Below are positions 11,378 through 20,907 of a DNA stretch of 64,000 nt, one piece after another. The stretch lies in NCBI GenBank assembly GCA_030278955.1, contig JAOANR010000001.1, forward strand, positions 43,860,890 to 43,924,889, in the 5' to 3' direction. This DNA is from Hygrophila difformis (lineage: Eukaryota; Streptophyta; Magnoliopsida; Lamiales; Acanthaceae). The position numbers and the translations under genes were made by a program. The notes beneath the pieces were generated by a model. That model was not told where the DNA came from. It ran no database searches and saw nothing but the letters and a program-made list of their open reading frames with translations. Positions within the stretch are counted from its first letter, which is position 1; the number at the start of each line of letters is the position of its first letter.

Positions 11378-12567
11378 CTTGGAATCTCTAGTGGTTGCAT
11401 CAATCCTAAGGGTTTATGTCGCACTGCCTTAACCTTTTGGCAGGTGAGGCATCTCGCCACGAAATTTGCCACTTCCTTCTTCATTCCCGGCCACCAATAG
11501 ATCTTCTTCAGATCTTTGTATAGCTTGTCACCTCCGGGATGTACGGAATATGGCGTGTTGTGCCCTTCCTCCATCAACCTTTGCTTCAATTCGGCACATT
11601 TAAGAGGCACACACCATCTACCTTTGAAACGGATGCTTCCATCCTCGTGGACAGCAAATCCTATTGCCTTTCCTTCGGCAATATACCCTTTTATCTTCTC
11701 GAGTTTCGGATCGCCCGGTTGAGCGAGTCGAATCTCGTCCAATATTGGAGTTTCTACGACCATGGCATTGACCGTTTCTCTCACTGTGCCAGGATGCACA
11801 AGTTCTAACTCCAATCTTGCCAAATCTATGTACAATGCCGGCGGAATTACCAACGAGTTCGTCACGTGTTGGGTTTTCCGACTTAGGGCATCGGCTACCA
11901 CATTCGCCTTCCCCTCGTGGTACGCTATCTCTAAATCGTAGTCTTTGATAAGTTCCAACCACCTTCGCTGTCTCAAATTCAACTCCTTCTGAGTGAATAT
12001 ATACTTCAAGCTCTTGTGGTCGGTGAACATTCGACACTTCCGCCCATAAAGATAATGTCTCCATATCTTTAGAGCGAAAACGACCGCTGCCAACTCCAGG
12101 TCATGTGTCGGATAATTTTCCTCGTGAGGTTTTAGTTGGCGTGATGCATAGGCTACGACTCTCGAGTCTTGCATCAAAACACAACCTAAACCTTCCTTCG
12201 AAGCATCGCTATATACTTCGAAGTCACCATTCTCTGATGGTAATGTTAATACGGGTGTGGTTGTGAGTCGTTTCTTTAGCTCTTGAAACGATGTCTCACA
12301 TGCTTCGGTCCACTCGTATTTTGCTCCTTTCTTAAGTAGCTGGGTCAAAGGACGTGCAATCCTTGAAAAGTCCTTCACGAATCGTCTATAATATCCAGCT
12401 AATCCAAGGAAACTCCTTATTTCCGTTGGACTTTTAGGAGTTGCCCACTCCGTCACGGCAGAAACTTTTGCCGGATCCACTGATACTCCATCAGCGGATA
12501 CTATGTGTCCGAGAAATGCCACTTCTTTCAGCCAGAAGTCACATTTCGACAGCTTACCGTATAGCTC
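11341..12567 (-). pseudogene. Gypsy-1 RT C-terminus, RNase H and integrase zinc-binding N-terminus
   Basis: Read on the minus strand, homology starts at [20 protein letters not shown], just after where the RT catalytic FIDD box should be. It continues through the RT connection ([17 protein letters not shown]) and RNase H ([54 protein letters not shown]). The integrase zinc-binding region follows ([28 protein letters not shown]). The open frame extends to 12810, but beyond 12567 it is foreign. RT fingers and catalytic palm are absent. Confidence 0.92.
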
Positions 12568-13397
12568 GTCGAGTAAACAGCAGGAAAAAAAAAATAAAAA
12601 AAAACAGCCTGTGAGGCTCGCGCGGTGCCCGCGCGGTGGCGCGCGGCGACCGCGCGGCCGCCGAAGTTCGAGTAAAAGGGCTCGCGCGGAGCGCGAGCCA
12701 TTCCGCCCCATTTCCACTTCCGAGGCTTCTTCTAGTTTTCTCTCAAATTCGTTCTCCCATCCCCCGATTCTCTCATTCCCGGCTTCGATTTTCCTTTGCA
12801 AGGTATGCATCTACTACTTCTACTTGTCAATTTCAGATTTTATGTCTTGATTAGCCTTAATCTTTGGGCGAATTTCAAAATTAGGGTTTAGAGACAAGAA
12901 TTGGGGGTTTGTTGTTTTTAGACTTAATTTATGCAATTAGCGAGTTAAGACGATACTTGGTGTTATTTTTGTTGATTAGGAAGTATTTGTGCCACAATGC
13001 ATGCCTAGTTTGAGGAAGTTTTTACTAGATTCCATGTCTTAAGGAAAGTATGAATTTCCCGATTTGTAATGGTATTGTGGGCATGTGGATGAGTTTGTTG
13101 TCGTCGGTTTGTGCCCTATTATGTTGATAAGTTATTGTCTAAACAATTGTTTTGGTTTGGGGGCGTTTCCCATGTGTTCGTAAGTAAACTTTGGTATTGA
13201 TTATTACGCACTCAACGTGTTTGACAAAATGTCCCAAAGAGGTTTGGGACTTTTCTAGACATAGTCTTGGTTTGGTTATCTTCTTGATCGCTCGTGTTAG
13301 AGCTCCCACTTCATGTTCCCGTGTTTTCTAGACTATGCTTCGTATAATCGCCGTGTGGGATTTATCCTCACATTTGGTATTGGTTTGATATTTGCAG
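12568..13397 (+). promoter_or_regulatory. Likely 5' leader and intron of the antisense ORF
   Basis: The foreign segment begins beside the broken RT with an A-rich run, then a GC-rich block (12605-12700) like those in the gypsy LTRs. A donor (AAG|GTATGC, exon end 12802) and an acceptor (TTTGCAG ending 13397) would define a 595-base intron that places the ATG at 13399 one base after the junction. This reads as a transcribed leader in plus orientation. It is inferred from splice-like signals only. Confidence 0.5.
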
Positions 13398-13398
13398 G

Positions 13399-14730
13399 AT
13401 GCTGCCTTTTCTGTGGATCGTTTTGGCGTCACTCATGTGTCCCCCGAGGACCAGGAGACGAGTTGCTCAGCGCGATGAGGCTGGTCCTAGCACTGCCGCT
13501 CCGGCGATGTCTGATTTTGACGAGAGCGAGTCCGAGGAGGACGAGGAGCAGCGGGCCCCTAGGCTCAGGGGTCTCCCCGACGAGGTGCGTCCCCGTCGAC
13601 ACGATAGGTATCGGTTCGCTACTATGGCCTCTCAGGAGTTCTACTTCGACGAGCTTCGTCGAAACAGGTCCTATGTCCCGGAGAGAGGCATATATCCTCG
13701 CCACATGGACGACGACAGGGTCGGTCCAGTTTTGGATCTTCTTCAGTGGACTGGGCTTGCGCGCCATCCCGAGGGCGTCGCTTCTGTGTACCTAGCTATG
13801 GAGGTCATTGCCAACATTGGCGGTCTCGGGGAGAACAGTGACTTATCTCAAGTCTGGGTTCGGGGTCGCCATCTAGATTTCAGCGCTCGGGCGATCAACG
13901 TCTACTTTGGCCTTCCTGACGACGGCGTGTTCCGGCCACAGCCCGAGGGTCGTATACCCCCGCCTGCGTGGGGCGTTTTATGCACCTTGACGGCTCCTCT
14001 GCTCGAGCATGATCACGAGCTGAGGTTGACGACGATGGACTCTCCGTGGCGCGAGCTAGCTCAGATATGGTTAGGCCGTGTCCGGCCGATCACCCGGAGC
14101 CACATTGTTATCGACCACGTCTATGAGACCATCTGCTTTCTCGCCCGGGGTGGTAGGGTGAATGTTGGGGCTTGTATCGCGGACAACCTGAGGGGTATGC
14201 GCCGAGGACGAGGGAGCAGGGTGATTACCCATATTCATCTTATTTGCGGCATGTGTGCGGCTCAGGGGATCCGTACGTCACCAGAGACGGATCCTTACGA
14301 GCTATCCTCTGGCGGCTATTACCGTATCCCTAGCTACGCCCGTCGACGCAGTGCTCTTCGACGTGGGGCTCCCCCGGCTGTCCTCCGCCCGGAGCCCAAT
14401 GGTGATGGTTTGATCTTAGTTGTTCCTCCTGAGCAGCCACCTCCGCCTCCCGAGGTTCCCCAGCAGGGCGCGGAGATGCCGCAGTTAGTTCAGATGCTGC
14501 AGGGTATGCAGCTTAGTATGGACGCGGGGTTCGCTCGTATGGATGCTGGGTTTGCAGCCGGGCAGGCTCGCTACGACGCTCTAGATGCCAGGATGGACCT
14601 GTACCAGGCTCGCATGGATACGATCACTACGAGACAGCTGGAGCAGCAGGCCTCCATGACCGATATGTACGCCTACATGCGTCAGATGGACGAGTATATG
14701 CGTCGTCAGTTCCCGCCTTCCGACCAGTGA
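13399..14730 (+). CDS. Antisense ORF, Athila-ORF1-like plant transposon protein
   Basis: An uninterrupted 443-codon frame on the strand opposite to the surrounding Gypsy-1 genes. The N-terminus is acidic and basic low complexity (SESEEDEEQ). Residues about 75-300 resemble the putative plant transposon protein domain seen in Athila-type ORF1 products (REL...IWLGRVRPITRSH, VIDHVYETICFL, RVNVGACIADNLRGM, HLICGMCAAQGI). The C-terminus has a proline-rich linker and a helical heptad-like tract with repeated MDAGFA and MD units (about 375-440). Biochemical function is unknown. That it is intact while the flanking pol is broken suggests recent capture or selection. ATG 13399 was chosen because it follows a 3' splice-like site; ATG 13432 is an alternative. 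It may alternatively be a fragment of another retroelement. Confidence 0.7.
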   Translation: MLPFLWIVLASLMCPPRTRRRVAQRDEAGPSTAAPAMSDFDESESEEDEEQRAPRLRGLPDEVRPRRHDRYRFATMASQEFYFDELRRNRSYVPERGIYPRHMDDDRVGPVLDLLQWTGLARHPEGVASVYLAMEVIANIGGLGENSDLSQVWVRGRHLDFSARAINVYFGLPDDGVFRPQPEGRIPPPAWGVLCTLTAPLLEHDHELRLTTMDSPWRELAQIWLGRVRPITRSHIVIDHVYETICFLARGGRVNVGACIADNLRGMRRGRGSRVITHIHLICGMCAAQGIRTSPETDPYELSSGGYYRIPSYARRRSALRRGAPPAVLRPEPNGDGLILVVPPEQPPPPPEVPQQGAEMPQLVQMLQGMQLSMDAGFARMDAGFAAGQARYDALDARMDLYQARMDTITTRQLEQQASMTDMYAYMRQMDEYMRRQFPPSDQ

Positions 14731-14930
14731 TCCTTTGTTTCTGCGTTTCTATCTTAGACTTGCTGTAGCAGTGTTTTATTTAGTTGTTTTCTTATGGACT
14801 GTTCATGGATGATCTTTACTGTGTTTTGTTTCGTAGTTTATGTTTCCGTTGTATCCTCGTTCAGTTGTCTGATTTGACTGTTGTCGTTTAGAGAAAAATG
14901 TGGTGGAACTGTTCCGGTTCGTCTCTCTCT

Positions 14931-14966
<36 letters not shown>

Positions 14967-15080
14967 CGATAATCTTGGGCTGAAGGATAAAAAAAATCAA
15001 CTCCCATTTTATTCCTTTAAAAGAAGTTTAATACAAGTAATAGGATGCGCAAAATAAATATACTATCTAGGATAAAGTAT
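14731..15080. other. 3' flank of antisense ORF with (TC)n and T33 tract
   Basis: After the stop is a T-rich 3' flank, then a TC repeat and 33 consecutive T (14934-14966). On the minus strand this is a long A tract. It could be slippage-prone low complexity or the scar of a retroposed minus-strand transcript. No gene is visible here. Confidence 0.5.
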
Positions 15081-15680
15081 CTAAAAGATCTCCGCGTCCT
15101 CTGGCAGAGTAGCGGGGTCTTCCATAGGATCATCCTCATCAGAGACCTGGCCGGTGCCCAAAGGTCCATGAAACACTGGGGATGGTGGATCGACTGCTTC
15201 CGGAACTGGGTCCGGTGTCCCCTCCAGATGGTTCTCCACGGGGCTCGGGTTTGGCGATGGGCGGACCATGTGGGGCCAGAGCCCAAGGGTCCCGTAGCGT
15301 CCATGGATAAGGCCGGATGGGCTCTCCACTGGGGGTGTTGGGCTTCGTGGTCCCATCAAGTGGTCTTCCACAGGGCTATATGGTACTACTATATCAGTGA
15401 GGTCGAGCAGGTCCGACCCTAGATCCTCAACTCTATCTATCACCGCATCGCTTCGTTCGGTGAGTCTTTGCACTTGAGTTTCTAAGTCTTTTATGCGATC
15501 TTGATCAGCGGCTCTCAAGTTCAGGAAGTGCTGGAGGTCAGCTTCCCTTAAGTCTCCCATTTGGTGCAGATTTGCCTCCAAGTGAGCTATACGATTTTTC
15601 ATTTGTTGTATGGTTTGTTGGGTGTCAAGGTGAGCGTTCATCATCTTGATCATCAACTGCATCATGTCCTGACTAGCCAT
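15081..15680 (-). CDS. Gypsy-1 leader ORF, coiled-coil protein
   Basis: A 199-codon ORF starting about 0.4 kb after the primer binding site, where gag would normally begin. Residues about 1-95 form a likely coiled coil (MMQLMIKMMNAHLDTQQTIQ, repeated LEANL/LETQV heptads). The remainder is rich in Pro, Ser and acid, ending EDDPMEDPATLPEDAEIF. It is related to the N-terminus of the Gypsy-2 fusion ORF (shared [16 protein letters not shown]-like block). There is no capsid or zinc-knuckle motif. It may be the N-terminal part of a gag precursor cut off by the foreign segment, or a separate small protein. Function unknown. Confidence 0.55.
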   Translation of the reverse strand: MASQDMMQLMIKMMNAHLDTQQTIQQMKNRIAHLEANLHQMGDLREADLQHFLNLRAADQDRIKDLETQVQRLTERSDAVIDRVEDLGSDLLDLTDIVVPYSPVEDHLMGPRSPTPPVESPSGLIHGRYGTLGLWPHMVRPSPNPSPVENHLEGTPDPVPEAVDPPSPVFHGPLGTGQVSDEDDPMEDPATLPEDAEIF

Positions 15681-15707
15681 CTAGCGCAAGCAAGAGATCT
15701 AGGTTAA

Positions 15708-15850
15708 TATTCGCCAAGATTCTAGGTTCGAGTTTCCAAGATTCTAAGTTCAAGTTTCGCCAAGATGCTAAGTTCAAGTTTCGCATAGATTCTAAGTTCA
15801 AGTTTCGCCAAGATTCTAAGTTCAAGTTTCGCCAAGATGCTAAGTTCATA
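15708..15850. repeat. ~24-25-bp tandem repeat in Gypsy-1 leader
   Basis: Units of the type CTAAGTTCAAGTTTCGCCAAGAT recur about five to six times, with variants ending GATTCT or GATGCT. It lies upstream of the leader ORF start. The translated ORFs over it are repeat artefacts. Confidence 0.85.
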
Positions 15851-16105
15851 GCAGAGATGCAACATGCATATGCAAATGATATTTCCCCCCAATAATAATT
15901 TAATACCCATATATTTTTCCCATGGGTTTTAAAATAAGATTTCTCCATGGAAATAAAAAAATTTAAAATTTAAAATATGCCAAAATATTAATAATAGCTT
16001 AAAAATAATAATGGTTTAAAAATAATAGTTTAAAATAATAGTGGTTTAAATAGTAGTTTAAAAAAAATAATAATAGTTTAAAAATAATAATTTGAAAATA
16101 GCCGG
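15851..16105. other. Gypsy-1 untranslated leader, AT-rich
   Basis: A sequence of A/T runs (TTTAAAAATAATA repeats) between the leader repeats and the primer binding site. No ORF of note. Confidence 0.6.
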
Positions 16106-16117
16106 GCTCTGATACCA
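16106..16117 (-). promoter_or_regulatory. Gypsy-1 primer binding site (initiator Met tRNA type)
   Basis: On the minus strand it reads TGGTATCAGAGC, complementary to the 3' end of plant initiator Met tRNA, three bases inside the 5' LTR. It primes minus-strand cDNA. Confidence 0.93.
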
Positions 16118-16120
16118 ACT

Positions 16121-18927
16121 TGTAACACCCCGGTTTTTGGTAACCCAGGTCGGGATGTCACCGCCACATCTCCCTAGTAAGACACGGTTTCTCCGAGCTT
16201 ACTAAAGAGATGCAAGGCTAGGTATTGCAGTGTTTAAAATATTTAAAGCATTCAAAATAGCCCATACAATATAAATCGAAAATAATAATAGCATAGCGCA
16301 GCGGAAATATTTAGTTTAGTACAGTATCGCAGCGGAAAATTTAAATAGGGCCGACATGGCCAAAACACGGGTTAAACAGGCCCGTTCAGAATATAGTCTA
16401 AGTACGAAATTTAAAAGCAAAATAAAAGTTCCCAAAATCCCATGCATGATTCGTGCTCACACATGCTCATTCCACATATTCTGTACAGAAAGGAATAAAA
16501 ACGGTTTTGATCAGCAAAATTGCTGAGTAAGTTAACACATGCATGATCGTAGGGTTTAAAAGCCATACTTTAATAATTTAACAAAAGCATGATAATAACA
16601 TAATATTTGATTTCATATAATCCATATCATATAGCACAATCTAACTCAGGCTCTATTTAATAACACATATCACATGGTTTAATCATAAAAGCCATAATTT
16701 TTAAATAAGACATTTAAATAATTTAATTGGACAACACTATAATTTAATCTAGTTTAATTTAATTTAGAATCCCCATTACATTCCCGATTTGGTATCTCAA
16801 GTTTCACGATAAAGATCGCGATGTCAACAAGTTTAGCCGGTAGCCCGGCGGCCGCAGCCGTATCAGCCATACCCAGTACCACTCCGGAGCCTCGGGAAAC
16901 CCATACGGATATTCACGAGAGTGTAGGCTCTAAGTTTCGCCGTTTTGGCAATATCACATTTCAAGTATAGCGCGCGGGGTCACCATCGTCCATTACGGCA
17001 CGAAGTGAATCGTTAGGGGGCACCCTGCAGAGCACTCACCCCTAATTTTAATTTATCAAGTTTGTAAGGGGATTTAGTTTTTAAAATCTGACTTCCAATG
17101 TAGCAATTTAGAAATAATATCTCAATTCGTTTCAACCCTAAAGGTAAATTCCATGTTTCAACAAGATTTCAAAATTTCGTTTCGGTAAATCACAGTTTAC
17201 TCCAAAATTCGTCAAAAATCAGTTTTAATTCCAAAAATTCCAAAATTTCACATCTGACTCGGAAACATCAAGATCTACAACTTTCGTGTTTTAACTTTTT
17301 CAATCCGAGATACCTAAGTAGGTCAAAATCGCTAATTTTCGCATAACAAGAAATCTGTCCGAGTTCAATACATCACAGATCAAAGATTTCAGTTTCTACC
17401 ATATCAATTCAACTCCAAATTTTATGAAATTTGACAGGGATCATCTTAAGACATTTATCTACAACTTTCATGTTCGGCCAAAGATCTAAAACAGCCTAGA
17501 TCCTATGTCAAAAACGAGATCAAGATCATTCCTAAGTTCTGTCCAAGATTTCAAGATCTAAAATCAAACAGTTCGGTTTCAACGGGTTTTCACCTATCAA
17601 ATCAACTCCAAAAATTCTCAAATTTTTACAGTAGCTAGGTCTAAGTCTTAGGAACGTTTTTCGTGTTTTAAGTTTTTCCGTTTGAGTTCGTTTTAAAGAT
17701 CGGAAAAATTCCACAATTCTGTTGCGTCGGTAGAAAACGAAAGTAGACAGATTTATGATTCTTGTCAAATCTTTTAGGTTTCGATTGTTTTAAAATCTCC
17801 CAAAACCATGTAAGGTTAACTTACAGTGTCTATGAACGTCGGGAATGTCCAATTCGGAGGCGTGGCTTCCAGATCACCGTTTCTCCTCTCCGTTCGTCGG
17901 GTTCTACGATCTAGATTCGATACGGGGGTATAGAAAGAAAAAGAAGATGATTAGGATTCGTTTTCGAATCGTTTATTGAATAGAGATTGAACCGAGACTT
18001 ACCACGACTATGGAGATCTGTTGCGAACTCGTCCACAGCGTTCGTCTTGGTTTCGTGCCTCCGACGACTCCGGATTAGGGTTTCGAACGTATAGAGTGCT
18101 TTAGGGTTTCGTAAACTTGTTCGGGGCTCCCAAGGGGCTTATTTATAGAATTCTAAGTCCCTAGGGCGTCCACGGCCGACCTAGAACTCTGGAGTCGAGA
18201 GGTGTTCAACCGAAAGTCGAAAAATCCGCGTTCGGGTGAGAGATTCACGCAACAAACGAATCTGTGGGTTGGCGCGGTCGTGGCGCGGCAAACCCCTTCC
18301 AGCGCGCGGCCACCGCGCCGTCTACGCCTGGACTTCGGTCCGGGCGGGTCGTGCGATCCGTCGTGCTTTTCCGCCTCTCTTTCGGGTTTCTATCCCTCTA
18401 TGCTTCCGAATTCCGATTCCCGGGGTATATTCGGGTTCATACCTTCTCTCTAATTTTTATTCTTAGTCCAGTTGGATGTTTTGGACTCGAATACTCGAGT
18501 TCATTAGTGTCGGGTTTTGGTGTACCATTTAACCATTTAATTAAATTCCTTTAATTCCTTTTTAAGTAAAAATCTCATTTCTCATTTCCTTATATTTATT
18601 TATTTATTTATTTGCTGGATTGTTTATTTATTTATCGCATTTATTTTATTTATTATTTATTTATTTAATTATTGCTTTATTTTATGTTGGAAAATTCTCG
18701 GGTATTACAGTCTACCCTCCTTAAGAATCAACTTCGTCCTCGAAGTTGTGTTTCGGCTTTTCTCGTCTCGTGTGCTAAAGGTCTTGTGTTTGTTTTATTA
18801 TGTTGTGACTGAACTTAGAATTAAAACTTCTAAGCTGCCTACGTACCCGGTAAAGGGATCAAGCCATAACGTAGTTCAAAAGTTTACAAGATTGCCCGAA
18901 ACCGAAAAATTAGGGGGGGGTATGACA
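16121..18927 (-). repeat. Gypsy-1 right LTR (5' LTR of minus-strand element), long form
   Basis: Same length (2,807 bp) and apparently near-identical sequence to the left LTR, including the extension 18710-18927 with hairpin 18729-18748. It is followed by the GTCAC duplication at 18928-18932. As the 5' LTR it should carry the promoter, but no TATA box could be assigned with confidence. Confidence 0.95.
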
Positions 18928-18932
18928 GTCAC

Positions 18933-19628
18933 TCTATACCGTGTATTATTTCTATATTTAATTTAATTTAAACTTAAAAAATTGATTCAATAAGATAAAT
19001 AATTAGAAAATACTAGAATATACAAACTATTTGTATAACGATGTGCAATTTAATATGCAACTAAAGATAATGATTTAAATGTTTGGTGACGTTGTATTAA
19101 AAATTTAATTTTTTGAAACAATTTTAACTAATATTCAATCGACGAGACTCTAAATGGGTAACCTATAATAATTTATACTTCCTCTATTTTCATGAATCTG
19201 CAACATTTACTCTACGCAAGCAGTTCAATGCATATTTTTGACAATGAATAATTTACATTGTGTACAAGTAAAAATTATAAAAATTTGATATTCTGAAACT
19301 CCAAGAGGAGACGGTTCTAATAAGATCTCAATTGACTATATTTTTTCTTCTATAATTATTATATAAGCGTGAAACAAAGTTGAATAATGAATAGTGTAAA
19401 AAAAATTAAGCGTTTCACTTTCAAGAAAACATAGGTAGTATTATAAATTAAATATTATATACATATAACTTTTATAATATATATTATAAAATTTCTTCTT
19501 TTTTCACAATATATATATTTTTATTAAAAACAAATAAATCTAATATTATTTTTTCCTGCTATTGTTATGTTAGTTGCTTTATGTATATATGTTTACACAA
19601 TGAAATTGTCATAATAATTTTTCATGAG
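18933..19628. other. AT-rich flank right of Gypsy-1
   Basis: No gene is visible. The part from about 19438 is the first member of a diverged direct duplication, repeated at about 19722-19930. Confidence 0.5.
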
Positions 19629-19719
19629 ATATATTAATAATTAATCTGAGCCCGGCGCATCACGCGGGCGGGCTCAGATTAACTAATTCTTTTGGTGAAC
19701 AGATTAATTATTAATATAT
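19629..19719. repeat. Nested palindrome with GC-rich core (Helitron-tail-like)
   Basis: An inner perfect 13-bp inverted repeat (19641-19653 and 19670-19682) surrounds a GC core. A 20-bp outer inverted repeat (19629-19648 and 19700-19719) overlaps it. The core matches the GC-rich tails at about 20038 and 20425. Confidence 0.85.
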
Positions 19720-20029
19720 CCAATAATAAATATTATAAATTAAATATTGTATACATGAAAAAAAAAATTTCTTTCACAATATATATACGATTTTACAATT
19801 TTTTCTTTGTTAGGAGCAAATAAAATCTAATATTCTTTTTTGTATTACTATTGTTATGTTATTTACTTTATATCTACATATTCTCACAATGAAAATAATA
19901 TATTTTTTCATTAAATATATTAATAATTAAAGTAATGTGATTTTACCCCCGAAAGAAAGAAAAAAAAAGTAATGTGATAATCAATCGGCAAATTTAATCT
20001 ATTATCACTAACAACTTTTCCTACATAAC

Positions 20030-20070
20030 ATTATAATCTGAGCCCAGCGGGATCGCGCGGCCGGGTAGTA
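20030..20070 (+). mobile_element. Helitron-like tail motif, degenerate
   Basis: The sequence TAATCTGAGCCCAGCGGGAT and a following GC run are closely related to the tail at 20421-20462. No clear CTRRT end follows, so it is probably a decayed copy. Confidence 0.4.
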
Positions 20071-20420
20071 CTAAATATACCGAGCTCAATTCAAAGAGCT
20101 ATTTGTTGGTCTTGAAAATTCATAATATATTTCTTTTAATATTCATAGTATTTATAATTTTTTTTTTGAGGCAAAAGTTATTGTATTTATAAGGTGCAAT
20201 TACATTAGTCTCAGTCTAGCACAAAAACAAGAGAACCAGACAGAAAACAGGACCCTTTGAACATACCACAAGAAACTAAACCTCTACAGAGGCACACTCA
20301 CAATTGAATTCAGATATATTGTTTTGATCCACAAGATATATTGTTTTGACCCTTTATAATATTAAAATGCTCTTTATTAAAAATAAAATTATTTTTTCAA
20401 TTAATTTTTCCTTCAGCATT

Positions 20421-20462
20421 ATAATCTAAGCCCAACGCATGGCGCGGGCGAGTTAGGCTAGT
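20421..20462 (+). mobile_element. Helitron-like 3' terminus
   Basis: The hairpin-capable sequence CCCAACGCATGGCGCGGG (20431-20448) is followed by CTAGT at 20458-20462. This matches the Helitron 3' structure and the terminus at 6076-6105. No helicase gene is nearby. Confidence 0.5.
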
Positions 20463-20716
20463 TTTCTATATAAAATACAAGTATTGTAATTCTGTATTTT
20501 CAGTAAATAATTTTGATTAAGATCAGATTAGTTAAATTTTAATTAAGTTTAGTCGTTCCAAATATAGGGAGCCTAAGTATAATATTTGGCAAGTGGGGCT
20601 TTAATTTGACTTAAAACTTTTGTTTGCAAGAGGACGCTTAAGTTTTCTGTTTCCCCTAATAAAATTGTGTACGAGCCCAAATAAAACCAATTAGAAACCC
20701 AATTATCTCACCAGCC

Positions 20717-20907
20717 CATACCCATACCCATATCCATACCCATACTCATGTTCATCATCAGCCCAAACTCCAAACTCCAGTCTCATTCATTTCTACTACT
20801 CGTCTCCTTCCAACTCCAATTTCCAGCTGTTTCTGTTTCGTCAATCGCTTCCGTCTTCTCCGTATAAGTGTCGTCCATCTCCGTTCCATTCCGTTTCTCC
20901 TATACAG
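20717..20907 (+). promoter_or_regulatory. Putative promoter/5' UTR exon of CDK-like gene
   Basis: A CCCATA hexamer repeat (about 20717-20752) is followed by a CT-rich leader typical of plant 5' UTRs. It ends in a good donor (TATACAG|GTAACT) at 20907. A first noncoding exon spliced to the coding exons from about 22144 would explain the gap. Transcript data are needed; no TATA box could be fixed. Confidence 0.4.

Larger units (their letters stand above)
7486..18927 (-). mobile_element. Gypsy-1, complete non-autonomous Ty3/gypsy (Tekay/Del-type) element
   Basis: This is an 11.4-kb LTR element read on the minus strand, flanked by perfect GTCAC duplications (7481-7485, 18928-18932). Its two 2,807-bp LTRs have TG...CA ends. 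Internally it carries an iMet-type primer binding site (16106-16117) and a polypurine tract (10293-10308). Minus-strand order: LTR, PBS, leader coiled-coil ORF, foreign segment on the opposite strand, RT C-terminus/RNase H, integrase, chromodomain, PPT, LTR. The LTRs look almost identical (I noticed one substitution, near 8597 against 17232), so the insertion is recent. Gag, protease and the RT catalytic half are missing and the integrase is damaged, so another element must have supplied the proteins. Confidence 0.93.

Noticed and set aside
20160..20330. Possible retroelement or LINE fragment on the minus strand
   Set aside because: A short stretch of ordinary composition with no recognisable domain or tail.
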